DNA of 64,000 nucleotides from Theristus sp. LFF4_11 (taxonomy: Eukaryota; Nematoda; Chromadorea; Monhysterida; Xyalidae), in contig JASANC010001134.1 in assembly GCA_030248135.1 (NCBI GenBank), positions 1-64,000 of the forward strand, written 5' to 3'. The translations under genes and the position numbers were made by a program. Numbering within the stretch: position 1 is the stretch's first letter; each line of letters starts with the position of its first letter. A model generated the notes under the pieces. It ran no database searches. It was not told the origin of the DNA and saw only the letters and a list, made by a program, of their open reading frames with translations. Positions 1 through 14,076 of the stretch are shown here, one piece after another.

Positions 1-2558
1 TGTGCTAACATGTTGCGCGACGGCACACACACAGTTTTACAAATTATTAGATAATAGTAAATAATAATAATAAAACTGGTGCACACCGCAATATGTAATA
101 CATGTCATGTCAATAAATCCAGTTTCAGATGCCAATTCATAATGTTTTAACAAGTGTGCTAATTGGTGGGTGATTGCTGGTGCAAAATAGCCGTCGTTGC
201 CGTGAATGACTAGTAAAAGGGGCTGTTCAATTTTAAACTTTCGCAATAACATGAAAGTTTTTGGTGATTGAGGATTTCACATAGCGTTCTTTGGATCTGC
301 GGTTGTTCAGTTAAATTCGCATCACACCATTCACATTTACACAAATTTACTTTTTAAACCGACCGTCTTATGCTTTTTTACTGGCGCGAGAACTGAACTA
401 GTTTTCAAATCCGTAAAGAAAACAGGCACGTCTCTCACGCCCAACATTATGTTGACATTGAGCTTGATAAAATTGGTAAAAAACCTGGTACTCGCATTGA
501 CACGAAAAAGGCTGACGCGATTTAGAATTTACCGTATTTTGCATTCCTTTCCGTGCACAACTTGCTTATCTTGTCGCGAAAATCGGCCAGTAAACAGCGT
601 TTTGCAAGCAAAGAATAACACTTGTATAACGCTGAAAGCTCAGAAGTTGCGTGTCGCTGCGAAATTATAATAATCTGAAATAATGATATGCGCGCGCACT
701 CCGCGGACGCGGACTTCCGGTCGTTTTTCGCTCTGGCATGTATCGCTCTTTGCAGGATGTAAATGCACAACAATGTCCGTTAACGACCATGGGTCTCTCT
801 ATTCAAACCATTTTATGTGCACACACCTCCTTCTGAGTGTGTTCAAATCGGAACCGATTTCGCGTCTCTACTTTTCTGTGAAAATCACTTTCGACCATTT
901 ATTCCGACTGCAATCGGCCCGTGTATAACACATTTTACCGGACAATTGCGGCGGCGCCCCTCGGTGTACACTTCACGTAAAGTACAAAAAATCACACACC
1001 ATTCGCGCGCGTTGTTCGTTGCCGAATATAAAGCTATTCGTAATTGCGGGTGGTGCTGGCGCACATGTCGTAATCGTTAGTATGCATATTTATTATATGG
1101 TGGCGCCGCATATGACACGGAGTACAGTATGCAGATGTGGGGCTTACGGCCCACGCTAAAAGATCATGAAATCACTCTCGACTGAATCGCCAAAATGCCT
1201 GCTTCCGTTTGAGTTTTTCATCAAGCGACTAGCTATACTGCTTTATGTTCCTGTCGATTTCATTTACGGCTCTATAGTGCAAAACAAGTTAGCATGTCTT
1301 TAATCGAACTGGCATACTTTAAAAAAGACGAGCGTTCACGGTTTAGGGGTCAGCAGTTTCGGTTTTAGTGTGGTATGTAGCACATTTTGTGATGAACTGT
1401 ACTTGTGCAGGACGTGCACTGTATGTTACGATTTGTACATGAAGCATAACATTCAGATAACTCACATCGTCATGATGGGGTACCACATTATGTGTTAATT
1501 TGAATCATCAGAGCAAATCAGTGGTTTATCATTAAACGACAGCCGTTTTCTGAAACCTGTTCTTCAGAAAGGTGTGCAGATCAAAACGGTTAATAAGTTG
1601 TTGAGCTGTGTTTCTTTGACGTAACGCACACCACAGTTTAATACATGCATACGTTTTTTTCAAGACGGAACAAGACAAGCAATACACGTTCAGGCATGTG
1701 GGCACACATACGGAACTTACAAGTTGCTACATACAACATGAGTTGCTGCACACGTTGATGTTATCGAAAATGGTACAGACAGCCCGAGAACTGAGCAGTG
1801 GGGCGCTGCCTGTATGCTGTTTGTTTCGGAACGTGCGTCTGCACACGATGTGTCACTCCGCATATAACTTAGTATGTGCCATATACATTTGTTCGTATTG
1901 TATTTTTCGACGTTGCAAGAAGAACTTTTGAGTTCTGTATCCCTGGTGCGATATATTGGGCGGGGTGCCGAAAATCGATCTGTCATATGCTCTGGGGAGC
2001 ATTTTTCACGTACACTTAACTCACACAGGATACGGCTGGTGGCACATATGGGGATGTACACACTTCAGCTACATATTGTATATACGTGTACATGTACGCT
2101 CAACGTTAATTTCCATGTTCCGCTATTCAGCTTTTGAAGTATGCGGATAGATTAGTGTCATGTAAGGATAGGAACGAGGGAGGGGTACATGTGCCTAATC
2201 GAGCGTATGTGCAATTTTTCAACTGAACCTATTTAATGCTCGTAAATTTTAACAGCAGATTCATAATCCTGCTGGTGCACTGCTGAGTGCTTCTAATGGC
2301 AGAAAGTTGTCATGTTAGTTCAGTGGATTCCAGTTTTGACAGATACGGGTTTCATTTAACCTCGCGAAGTAGCGGATCAAAATTGCTGTTTTATTCATTG
2401 ATAAGGGTTCAAAAATGACACGATAAGCAAACAAAAAATGAGATGTGTACAATCAAACACCAAACGCAATCACATAAATCTCGGTCATACGAAATCTGGC
2501 AAACCTCACTGTTTGCAACATTATGACATTATGTTTCAGCTAAAAAATCCTATTTCAG
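1..2558. other. non-coding stretch, probably intron of the Musashi gene
   Basis: I see no convincing coding exon on either strand. The first recognisable Musashi exon begins at 2559 at an acceptor site and already encodes the middle of RRM2. RRM1 and the start of RRM2 must therefore lie further upstream, most simply beyond the left edge. A short GT-rich run lies near 2860-2882, just after this stretch. No promoter can be named here. Confidence 0.5.
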
Positions 2559-5500
2559 ATCGAAGATGCAATGCTCATGTTCGACAAAACCACGCAAAGG
2601 CATCGAGGTTAGTGTGCTTGTGCTAAAACTTTATTTCTTTTTCAAAAATTTGTTACTGCACAGTAAAAGTCTACGTCCTTGGAAGAAAGTTTTTTTCAGC
2701 TACATTTGTCGTGGCAAGTGCACATCTAAGTGAAACACAGTTCAATGTACATCTACCACAAAACACAGAATTTCGTATGTGTCATGCGTATAATCCTCTT
2801 ATATTGTACATGTAGGCCCGAAGGATGGAGACACGGACAGAGCACATGACAGTAATTTGTGTGTGTGTTGTGTGTGTGTATGTGAATTTCTTGAGCTGAA
2901 GCACACAAGACGTGTGCCATTTAGCGTTGTTTCAACATCATAAATAGTGTAAGCTTAAAACTACTGAGATGATGCCAGTTCGTGGTACAATATAAAGACC
3001 ACCACAATAACAACAACTAAAGCCAAAGAAGATGTACGACTCTACATAGTTCAGCAATGTTACGCTTACAGGCACTAACGAGTGCTTGGGGAGTAGTTGA
3101 ATTCAATATATACATCACATGCTTCATGTCAGCATATGCCTACAGCGACAGCAACGTTACCCCCGCGAAAACACGGCGCCTAAGAGGGAATAGCCGCTAT
3201 ATAAATGTATGGTGCAAATGCACCTTCAACGCAATAATGGTTCAAGAACCAAATCAATGATAACTCGATTATCATTTTGTGGGGTGATTAGCACCAGGAC
3301 ACTAAAGCGGTCGTGGTCCTTAGCTGTGATTGTTGTGTCGCTGGCTTTAAGCATGATTTGATACAGCCGTGCAGTTTCATCCACGGTTTTCCCTTGTCCT
3401 TTCTGGGCATGGTAAGTTGAACAATGTTTTGGTCTTTGAATCGCGGTAGGGACGAGCAGAAAAATTGCGATTACAACTAGTGACAACTTTTGCTATGACG
3501 TGTATATAACGGACCCGGACTTATGTGAATTTGGATGATTAAAAGAACAACGAACATTGTTTATCTGCGTGATTAGTTTGATCAAGTTGAGTGAAAAAGT
3601 GCTTCAATGCAGCCACATGAACGTTGAATTTATTGTTGACGTTTTTCAGGTTTTTATTGATCTTTGTCTTGCACAGACAGAAGTCAATTAAAGCGCCTTT
3701 TTTCGGATCCATTTTCTCAAGCTTCTTTAAAGTTATCGGAGTCGAAGCATGAATGCTTGTTCGATTTGCTATCCAAAGACAACAACAGCAGCACAACTTG
3801 TTTCGTGATTTGCATGTGTGTTGTGAGAGTCGTACTACACATACACGGATTGATAGATACGATTGAAATACACTTTAAAATGGTCTCAGCTTTTGCGATC
3901 GTGGGTCGCTTAGGGACTGCGACAACGGACGCAAGGCAACGCATGAAGCTACAGATCTTTTATCAAAACGGCACGCTCACAGAAAATCGACCACACAGCA
4001 TACAGCACAATGAAATGCAATTTTGCTTCTGTCTCTATTGAACACGTCCAAGTTTTGAGCATCAAAACTCACGTCACAACAAAAAGAACCACAACAAACA
4101 CCCCGAAAAACGTCATACGAAATTGTATGTACGTTCAAAGAGTACACCACTGAATGTGAAAAATATGTGCCAGTGAAAGAAGCACGCCAAACTCAGATTT
4201 TGTAGCACAACGTAGTTTTGTTTTTAGCCATACTCAACATACAAAACTTTTACCCATTTTCGACATTTTTGAATAACAAATTCCGTCATTCTTACGCCAC
4301 ACCGTGTGTACAACACCAATTTTGTTTTCACAAATGCGGCTTCGAGCGGGAGAATAATAGGAGGGATGCACGAAATTGTATGCGAGACTTGATCGACGTC
4401 GGACAGCTGTAAACAATATAAGCTGCACGAGTGTCCAGGCTATGTACGTCACTGTACAAGAAGCAGGCGACAGCAACGAGCGCTACTTTAAAGACCGAAG
4501 CACTTTTAAAATATTGCCTCTTTTATGACGTGTGTCGATAGTTATAAAGAAGTTAATATATAGGGCGCGGCCACTTTTTGTACCATTATGTGTTTGGATA
4601 TTATACCTTCGAAACGTTTCCGTCGTCGCGTCAGCTGATATCAAACAGTAAAATATATCCGTTCGTAATATATTGCAAAAAGAAGTGAATACCGTATTAC
4701 CCCCATTAAACCCCCCCCCCACCATTAATCCCCCCCCACCAATAAACCCCCACCCCCCCGACCAGTTTCCAAATAATCCCCCCCCCCCCCACAAATAATC
4801 CCCCATGGGGGTTAATTGGAAACCTGTTTTAAACACATACCCAGCGAATTCAGTGGCTGAATGCAGTGACATTGGTGAAATTGTGCTACCAAAGGCCCCA
4901 AATGGATGAGTTAATGGTAATTTCATTATAACAGGCTGTTACAAAAGGAAATCTCTGTGAAAAGTAGAAGTTTCTGCAACTTTCTTGCCTGCCATGCTAA
5001 TATGTAGGTCACAGAAAAATACAATAAACCGGACATGACTGTCAAATCTTGAGCGATCTTTCAAAATGATATCCTATCAAGCGTTGCTGGTGCGTGCTGG
5101 TTTCCAGAAAACTTTACAGGGCATATTATCTTAACAAATGATAACAATACAATACACATGATAAGTAAAAACGTTCTGTGGAAAATTTGATAGCTACTCA
5201 AAAACAATTAAACGAAGACGTTTGCCAATGAATCAACATCGAAATTGTTAGTTTGATCAACTCAAAACCAATGTTAGAAACAAAACAGAAATGTTTCAGG
5301 CTTTGGATTCATAACGTTTGAAGATGAAGATGTCGTTGAGAAGGTGTGCGAAATCCATTTTCACGAGATCAACGGCAAAATGGTATTATCTGCCTTCAGT
5401 CGGCCGGTTTTTATTGTTATTTAGTCGAAGAAATCCCTATATTGCGTCATGCAGGTGGAATGCAAAAAAGCGCAGCCGAAAGAAGTGATGTTGCCGCTAC

Positions 5501-8500
5501 AAATGAGCAAAACTCGTGCCGCAGCTGCACGATCTCTTTATGGTCTGGCACCAGAACAGCTCCTTGGTTGGTGTTTAAAAACCATTTAATAGAGCGTCCA
5601 ATTTGCTCACATAGAAGCTCATTTTGTTACACGAGTCAATCAATTTATTGTTTTCAATTACACGGGTACAGTGACCACCATTATTATCAGTGGACGCCAG
5701 GTTGCACCGCGGTGCAGGCAACTTTTTACGTAAGAAGTATAGCACAAAACTACGCCCCTTGTACAAAAAAATTGGTTCTCAAGGGGTGCACGGCATATAC
5801 TTTCCACAATGCGTACACCTTGATGTTTGCATGCGTTCCCTTATTATGGTGAGCTCTCTGTTAGTGAAATACAAATTTATTTCTAACAGTTTAAAAAAAC
5901 TCTTTTCGTTCAGCCACGTATGCGTCATGTTTACCACGATTCGGCGCTTACGGTGCTGCCACTAACATCTACTATCCAAGTAAGTTTTGGTGTTAAGCTA
6001 AAACGAGCTTTGATTTTGGTTAGCACTGAGGGTTCGTCGTCAGCTTATATCTACATAGTTTGGATCGGCGCATATGTATAATAATATACGTGTTTTTTCA
6101 CGTTGTTAAACGTAAAAAAATTGCAGTTTCTAGAATTATGCCAACTGTTTGCAATTTTTCAACGATTTGAACATTGTTTTACTGTGGTAATTATTACAAA
6201 TTTTGTACCAGTTTAATTGTCTGAAAAAATAAACTGTCATAGCAGTGACATACAGTAGCACAGACATGCACATTGGCGTGTGTTTTTTGTTTTGCCTCCT
6301 GTACTAGAATGCTAGTAATCGGTTTCTTGTTGGTTTTCAATAATCGGACGATAACGTTGTTACCTAGCAGAGTGAAATTCAAATTCAGTGAGCTTTTGAA
6401 TTCATATAATTGAGACCTTCTTAATCATAATGAAAATACTGAACATATTCAGTATTTACATAGCAACACCACAGCGACACTAAAATTAAACAACCAATCA
6501 CATGCTAGATCAATTTATGGTCTGAGCCTGAATATGTTCTCTGAACTGCATACTACACATTTGTAATTGTATTTATGCGCGCCGGTATGGGGAGAGGTTG
6601 ATTGCTTTATACGCGCTAATTGTGCATTTAATTTATGTTGCTTTTACAATCTTGACAAAACATGACATGGTAGTACTTGTAACGTCACTGTAAGATGAGT
6701 TTCGTCAAATATGCTTGTCGTCACACAACACCAACATGAAGTTTTTCCGAACGATAAAACATGTTCTGGAACAAACATGTCTGCAGAGTGTGTACCTTAC
6801 TATGGTTACAGATCTTTTAACGACCACCTCACCTGTTCTGTTCGGAATGGCTGGACCAACCAGTGTTGCAGGGAACGCGGGTCGCATAAGACATCAGCAG
6901 CAACAACAGCAACAGCAGCAACGATTCTCGCATGACGATATGTTCTATGCTCAGCCGAGTACGTCGCGTAAAATACTTTGGTGTGGAGTACATTGTATCT
7001 ATCGACTGCTATTAAGGGAAACGTCAACGATTTGATCACAAAGCCCTACATTTTTGCAAGATTTTTCGCAGCAGTGCGTTCAATGAAACATCTCATTTTT
7101 TTCAAAAATGTTTAATTTTGTGATCGCATCATGATAGAAACTGCATTGTTTGCGGTGCGGTGTGTTTGGTGTTTTTGCCACTGTAAACGTCAACGGCTAA
7201 AAACTACGGCGACGCGGAGCCTACTGTTTGAAACGAAGCGACCATAATTTCGTGATGCGCTCCACATCCCGGCGCTACTAATTTGGTGTGCGTGTGTTGT
7301 TCGCTTGAGTTGTTGTCCGTTGTTTCATTGTTTTATGCAACTGAATCTGTCAATTGTTTGTCCTATCAGCCCATTTTGTTTACAGGCAAAAAGTCGATTA
7401 GTTTTCAATTGTGTATGATTTATTTTTTTAAACGTGTCCCACTGAAATGACGTCATGTGCAGCAAAACATGCGCTTGTCGTTCACAGCAAGCCAGACTTT
7501 CCGTTTAGCCGATTTCTTCCCGTAAACAAATGGTGAATGTCGAATCAGTCACACCAAACTGAAATTTTAGTTCCTGTACTTTGACAAACGGGTGTTTTTG
7601 AGGAAAATGACGTCATTTTAGACCGCACACGTTTGAAAAAATCCACAATAGTAAATTAAGGAATGTTGAGCAAATGAATTGTTCGTTGACTAGTTCGTCA
7701 GAACAAACTAGCAGTGAAGGCACACATTTTTGTGACCTTCAGATTAAAATTGACAGAACGCGCTTTTAGGCAAAATGGGTTCATGTTGCAGCACTTACCG
7801 CAAATCCGAACGGATCTTTAGCAAATATAACAATATGGTGCATTGCGTCCACGTCGTTTGAAATGGTTGTATTATTTTCCTAGGACAACAAACGTGTTTT
7901 TATTTACTGCCTAGCCCTAGCCTGCGATCTTAACAATAGCTGGTGTATTTACATTGCACAGTGATAAGTTGCAGATTTGGTTTATCTGAACCGCCGGAGA
8001 ATTCAAAAAAATTGGTATTTGACGTATATCTAAACAAAACTGAAAGTTTTTGACTGTAAAAACAAAAAACTGCTAGCCAGATCCCGTGTCCGTGTTTTCA
8101 GCGAATCTGTACGGCTACGTAAACGCAGAAAAAACGCTGGGTGCCCTCTATCCAGAGCTGCTATCACCGACTTCTACAACAGCAGGAGGGGCCGGTGGGC
8201 TACTGAGCACAGCACAACAGGTTGCGGCTGCTAACGTCCTTGCAGCACGGCAGCAGCCACCGAACGATCTGACCAATCGGGCTGTTAGTGCGGCGGCCGC
8301 TGCTGCTGGACTCGGAGATCACGTTTGTCAGTGCTGCACAGTCGATTTAAAAATGAACTTGTTTGTCTCAAAACTTCACACTGTCTGATTTTCGTGTGAC
8401 ATCCACTCATTGCCTGCAGTTAAAGATGTTGTGAGGAATATTTTGAGCATGTCGTTTGTGGTGGTCACACAAAAATTATACGTATGGCATTAAGGACTTG

Positions 8501-9699
8501 AGAAAACAACGGTAGTCGGTTACACAGTCTAGGACGCTCATGAACCTTGAATACACCAAACTATTGTGTGTTTTGTCAAATATCGTTGCTTTGTCACTCT
8601 GCTTCAGCATTTGACTGGCTTCTGCATATCTTCTGTGCTTAATTAAGTAAATAGTCCTTTTCGGGAGAAACCTAGTACAGTTTTAGCAAACTATCCAATG
8701 TACATCAGATAAGCACAGAAATTGAATACAAAAAAGACCACACATCCTATCTGTTTTTTGGAATGTGCATCTTCTCTCCTGTAAATATGCAAAAAATGTT
8801 GTTTTACGCTTCTTGACGTGCTTACGATTTTATGTTACGAATCTTCCCTTGCTAGCTTTTTAGCGGCACAAATTTTCCCAGACAAACCGACTTACGCATC
8901 ACGGACCTGACCTGTCGTATATCAACACATGATGTGCATGATTTTTAACCGCAGATATTTTTTTATTCAACAAAAAACAAGACTGTTAGCATCTAGCAGT
9001 CTTTTGCTTGTGTGAATGTTGTAATTTTAATACGTAGCATGCTTGACTAACCAATGTGTTGCTGTGCTGAGGATTATCGTTCATGATAAAAACAAAACAA
9101 CAGGAGTTTAACAAGCAACAACTATAAACAACATTGACATCTATTTTTGCGTGCTTTAGAATTTTTAAAAATGCTTTGCAGCTGGTGAGTGGCTAAATTC
9201 ACAATTTGTAGCCAAACCAAAGGTGGATGTCAATTTTATTGATCATCTTTTAGGTTTATTCCAAAAAGAAAGTATTGAACATACTTTTTAAACCAAATAA
9301 CCTTTGAATCTTAAATAATGTAACATTATTTCAATGTTTCTAACCTTTTCAGTTTTAAACGGCTACCAAAACTTGTCTGGCGGTTACGCAGCAGTAACAC
9401 CGACTTCACCAACTGGTGCGCAGGGTGGCCGTTTTCCAACGCAACTTGAAGCGTTGTACGGTATGACTGCGCCCATGGACATGTCAGCGTCCTATGCCGC
9501 ACATACTCCCACTAGTCCTCAGTTGCCGCAACACAATCCGTTTCAATTAAAGGTAAACTTTATTCCTTAAAATGATAATGGTTTCTGCAGAAAAAAGCAG
9601 CACAAAAATTGATTTTATTCAACTAAAACGAAATTCATTTTATTATTTTTATAGGCTGGCCCACAACTGATAGCAGCAGCGTACAATGGATATCATTGA
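2559..9699 (+). CDS. msi-1: Musashi RNA-binding protein, 3' part (5' exons outside window)
   Basis: Musashi proteins bind UAG-containing sites in mRNA 3' UTRs through two RRMs and control translation, mainly in neural and stem cells. Eight exons join in phase: 2559-2607, 5300-5382, 5455-5566, 5914-5979, 6812-6958, 8102-8326, 9353-9552 and 9655-9699, giving 308 residues in the window. The first two encode the end of RRM2: [15 protein letters not shown], the RNP1 core GFGFITF and [13 protein letters not shown]. The third gives [13 protein letters not shown] and the Ala-rich linker [10 protein letters not shown] typical of the family. After that come TYAS, a nine-Gln tract, an Ala/Ser/Pro-rich tail with two TPTSP motifs, and the C-terminal NGYH that Musashi proteins share. 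Introns reach 2.7 kb. RRM1 and the start codon lie to the left. The low-complexity exons 5 and 6 rest on phase agreement and context; the identity of the gene is very secure. Confidence 0.93.
2608..5299 (+). other. 2.7-kb Musashi intron carrying a C-rich element
   Basis: This is the intron between the two RRM2 exons; both ends keep phase 1. It holds the truncated C-rich element copy at 4692-4997. Minus-strand open frames near 3226-3486 and 3539-3796 show no family I recognise and lack convincing starts, so I do not call them genes. Confidence 0.7.
4692..4997 (+). mobile_element. C-rich TA-flanked MITE, copy A (3' truncated)
   Basis: The copy starts after a TA with CCGTATTACCCCCATTAAAC, followed by several runs of 7-10 C and a five-C/five-G palindrome. 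It matches copy B at 21402 almost base for base through a non-repetitive core (GAATTCAGTGGCTGAATGCA and beyond). Homology stops after GCCATGC at 4997, so the right half, including the terminal repeat, is missing. High identity to copy B suggests recent movement. It sits in a Musashi intron. Confidence 0.8.
7448..7615. promoter_or_regulatory. two perfect CRE palindromes in a Musashi intron
   Basis: TGACGTCA occurs at 7448-7455 and again at 7608-7615, in similar contexts (AAATGACGTCAT both times). This is the canonical CREB/ATF site. They lie in the 1.1-kb intron 6959-8101 between C-terminal exons, so an intronic enhancer or internal promoter is possible. Function is inferred only from the motif. 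Confidence 0.35.
8327..9352 (+). other. Musashi intron, no further features seen
   Basis: AT-rich intron between the Ala-rich exon and the exon encoding NGYQNLSGG. The donor used is GTCAGT at 8327, because it keeps phase with the next exon; the nearby GTTTGT does not. No repeat or coding block was recognised. Confidence 0.6.
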
Positions 9700-12600
9700 T
9701 TATATACACGCTAACATTGAAAAACTCAAAAAGAACTTCTAAATTTTCTCGGATCCCGGTTGTTGTTGGTATTCTTCAATGAAGAGAACGAACGTTCTAC
9801 AGAAACGAATTCAACTGCTGATTATCTGGTTTAAAACAATTTACTTGTTCACAAAAGGGATACGTCATTATGCACAGATTTGTACCCCACATTGCTCTGG
9901 TTCAGAAAATGTTTGGCATTAATGATTTCATTATTATTGCAGCACTATTCATTGTTCATACTCACAGTGCACGCATCTATTTTGATTTTGATCTTTTGTT
10001 CTGTGCGTCCTTTTTCGTACTTTTCAGTTTTATGGTGTTAGTTGTTCACTAAATTGTACGCTTCTTCCTGGTTTTAAATATATTCTCATGCAGTTCAATC
10101 ACCAGATTGACGCATTTGCTGATAAGAGTCAAAACCTGGTGAATAGTTAAAACCAAAAGTATTTGAAAGATTCCGTAAGGTTCGCCGACTCATTCAGTTT
10201 TGATCAGTTTGGTATTCTTCTTAAACTATTTCGATTACCAAAATGGTGTTTATTCAACACACATACATTTACTTGACAAACACAATGAAATTTTTTGACA
10301 ACCCCGTGTGCTCAGAATGTGTTCTCTTCAAATTTTATGTTTTCTATTATTACATCTTTGCGTCAGCCAAAGACAGAATGGAGCATGCTGTTGCTTGTAC
10401 AGTGTTTCGAGTATGACTAAGAGTTTTTATAATGGCAAACGAATTTGTTGATTTCAATAATTCATGAACTGTGACCACATTGCGTGATATCTTGATTCAT
10501 TATGCGATTGAATATATTTTCGATTTGTTTGCGTACCTTTTTGTTAAACTTTTGTTTTGCATACGCGTTTTGTCATGCCATTATTTGTGCAGCCAACAAC
10601 GTCTACCTGGTAAATTATTTCAGTTCAATAGCACAGTTGACTTAATTTTGAGTGAATTTTAGCTAACCGAAACAAGAAGTTTTGTAGCTTTTGCAGCGAC
10701 AACAACTTTACAAACACATTACAGTGCCCATTTGATCCCCATTCTGTGTATCTGTATGCAGGTGCGAATGTTGTCACTAAATTCTAACTACAGGCTGCTG
10801 TGTTTTCATCACAATAGGAGTTACTTATTTCTTTAACAACTATTTTGTTTTTTACTTCGTTCATACGTTCAGTTGTTTTTGATTAGCTTTTCTGTATTCA
10901 AAAAGCAATAAAATAAATAATTTTTAAAAGTTGTAAATAAGTTGCACCTTCTGATCTGGCACATAACTAGATGTGCTACAAGAATTTTTAGCGCTCTGTT
11001 GGTTTGCACTAAGTATTTTTAACCTTCGGAACTACATGTTTGTGGTTTGTATAACACCTTGTAGATATACTCCATTTTTCTGAACTTACACTTGCGTGCA
11101 CTTTCTTCTTTGTCGAATCTTTAATTTCTTTTATTGTTGTCATCGTGTTTTATGTTTCTGACTTTTGAGAAACAATAGATGTGTTGACTCAATGTATTTC
11201 ATGCATAGAATGCATTTTGAGCACACATGTACCGTACCTATTAAAGTTGACATCACTTTTTAAGTAGCTTACTTATCATCACTTTATTCACCTCCATGAA
11301 ACAGTGTTTGTAATATCGGTTTTTCAATTATTGCAGAGAGACTAGTATAACCACCTAGTTCTGTAGCCGTAGCAGCCAGATTTTAAAATGAAATAATTTC
11401 ACTTTAAGTTAGCCACTGTTTACGCTCTAAAAATAGTTCCAATTATGCATAAAATCACGGCATAGGTAGCCTCTTCTTTATTGGCCCACACTAGAATATC
11501 TAACAGAACGCACCGCTTTGATATTTTTGGGTGAACTTATAAACATCTAAAAATGGCTTCGTTTCGTTGGATGTAAATGGTTGGCAAGATGCAAAGCGTG
11601 TGAACGTGCTGCCGCTTTCGCACCATTGTTTTTATTCATTTTCTGATTGTTCTGATTTGAGCCCAGCGGCCTTTCAATTTGTTTTCCTTAATTTGACACA
11701 TAAAATGTCTAAAGCTCTTTGTTTCGGAGTTATTGAAAGTGCGGTTCAAAACAACCAATTCCTTTCATGAAAATAAAAACAAATGAACATAAATTATTTG
11801 GTGTTAAAATGATCTCGTCGTTAAACGCGTTGATGTTCTGTTCTTAAAAATTGTTTTTTTGTTCCGTCAAACTGCTACAGGCGAAAAACAGGTACAAAGT
11901 CTCTCATATGCAATTTTTATATTTTCAGTGTAAAAGATCCTGCTATCTTTGTGTTCTTTATGTGTGTGGAACATTCTCTTCACACTTGGATAGTCGGACA
12001 TTAAGCTGAGAATACAGATTGTTTTCGTTTTATATTTACTAAGTTTCACATCAACATTCTCATGCAACAGCGATATTGGACCTGTGTCAAAAAGGCGAGC
12101 CGGTTTTTTTAGCCACACCATCCTCCTCTCTTTTTTCCATCTTTTGCATAGTGTTTGCCTGCATCGTTTTCATTTGTACATTTTGTTTAAACTAATTCTT
12201 TTTTATTTTGGGCACATTTTTAAAATTTTCTCCAATGTTTGCTGATTCTTGCTATTATTTTTCTTCGTATTTTCTGTTCTGTTTTTTTGCATCTGCTGAT
12301 GCGTATGCGTCTGCTTTGTTTTCAGTTCATTCACTCATTCATTGTCAACTGTTTTTTCTTCGCATCATATAAATGTTTTGAACTACTATACGTTCAACGT
12401 TTACGCACCACGGAAGCGCGCGTTGGTTTTTGATCTATGATATGGTCGCACGGGTTTATCTGAAATAGCTGAGTGCGTAGGATAAGATCCTTATAGATTA
12501 TAATTTGACCTACTGTCTAATTGGTTGAAACAGAAACAAACCTACAGCAATAGTGAGATATTGTCGTTGAACACTTGTTTTGAAAGAACGATTAAACTTG

Positions 12601-14076
12601 TCTATTGGAACAATTGCTTTTGTTCCATAAGTCAAACGTTTCAGTGTATTTGTAATCTGTATTGTTTATCTCATTGCCACCACCGTGTTTAAGAGGTGCT
12701 TCAGCAATTGTTTTTTGAAGTTACATTTTGTAAGAATTGTTGGTGAGGGTGTGTATTGGCTTGATTATGTGACCTTCCTGCAACTTCTTTTGTTTTCAAC
12801 CGTTTTTTTAATCACGTCAGCTAAGTTTTGATTTCGAACTTAATAAAGCAATAAATCGAACAAAAGCAGATAGAATGCTAAACCGAACCGGAGTGAAACT
12901 TAAAAAACTGCTTCGGTAGACATTCTGAGCTGCTTCGTTTCAATAGTTGTCTTTGCCCTGATAACCATAATATAATGATCATGAGCTGAACTGAAAATTT
13001 TTGTACATGGTCCTTTTCATTGGGTTTATTTTGAAACAATCAACGTGTTTTTTCTCAGTTATGAAATTACACTTTTTTAAACTATGATAAATTTCATGGG
13101 ACGAAGTCAACGCACGACTTTTATTGTGAACAATGTCTTCTTCCGAAGTTTTTATGGTAATTTTTGTCATTGTTTTCAAATTTGCTCTGTACCTTTTCGA
13201 TTATGTAATATTTGTCGAGCTAATATTACTGAAAATGTGACAAATACAAAACAAATTACATGTGTATGCGTGTTTTAAGCAACACAACCCTCATATGCAT
13301 TAACGGATAACTTAAAAAACACACGAACATATTATACAGTGGCTGTTTCTGCAATCATTTTGCGTATCTAAGAAAAGAAAAAAAAATTGACAGCCAATGA
13401 ATGTCCGCATGTACATAGGAAAAGCATTCGTTGCTACATATGGCCTTATATCTGCTCATTACAAATGTTTTCTTACTCACCAAAACCTCACTTGAAAAAG
13501 TAGAAGTATTCGTGAATTTTGAGTCCGTCACGTTAAACCGAGATCGAATTTAGTTCACCAGTTCAAATTTGGTCAAAAGCTAAGAGATCTCACAAGAACG
13601 ACATGTACCGTGGCTGGGTGTGCCGTGCCGTTCGGCTTAGCTTTCGTTTACTGGCACGAAAACGCGACACAAAAAACAGCATTCAGTGACTTTGAACGCA
13701 CAACTTATCAAATCAATCAACTGTGAAAACAACAAAAGAAACACGCACAAGAGTTCAAGAAGGCGACTTCAAATTAACATCATATTGTTGACTATTTAAA
13801 AGCAGATTATAATTTGACACAAAAATGCACAAAAACCACCAACCTTTTCATGAATGTGAAGAAGGCACAATAACAATACCGGAAAAGACGCCCACCCGTT
13901 GACATAGATTTTTGAACAAAATCTCGAACAGTCTTTTGAATAAAAACCACACACTTTCTCGAAGAAACTCGAAGCTAACAAACATGAGAACACAAAATCA
14001 ACACAACAGAAAATAGACCAAGTACAAATTTAACATCAGACTAAACGCAAAAAAAGTAACCCAAACACTGCATGAA
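9700..14076. other. intergenic DNA between convergent Musashi and Dicer
   Basis: AT-rich DNA holding the 3' UTRs of both genes, which converge here. The Musashi 3' UTR is likely long, as usual for the family. I see no conserved coding exon, RNA gene or clear repeat; open frames are short and of biased composition. Confidence 0.6.

Noticed and set aside
37..252. Minus-strand 71-residue frame at the left edge
   Set aside because: Somewhat protein-like composition, but no recognised domain, an AT-rich end and no splice context. Too weak to call.
3226..3486. Minus-strand 86-residue frame with a signal-peptide-like start
   Set aside because: The first codon is TTG rather than ATG, it lies in a Musashi intron, and no family or splice partner was found.
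3539..3796. Minus-strand Lys-rich frame in the same Musashi intron
   Set aside because: It begins with a run of Cys codons from low-complexity DNA, has no supporting exon or domain, and lies in an intron.
4483..4926. Gly-rich minus-strand frame over C-rich element copy A, shared with copy B
   Set aside because: The Gly-rich part is the translation of C runs, the two copies are nearly identical DNA, and copy C has a stop early in the same frame. It is not evidence of a protein.
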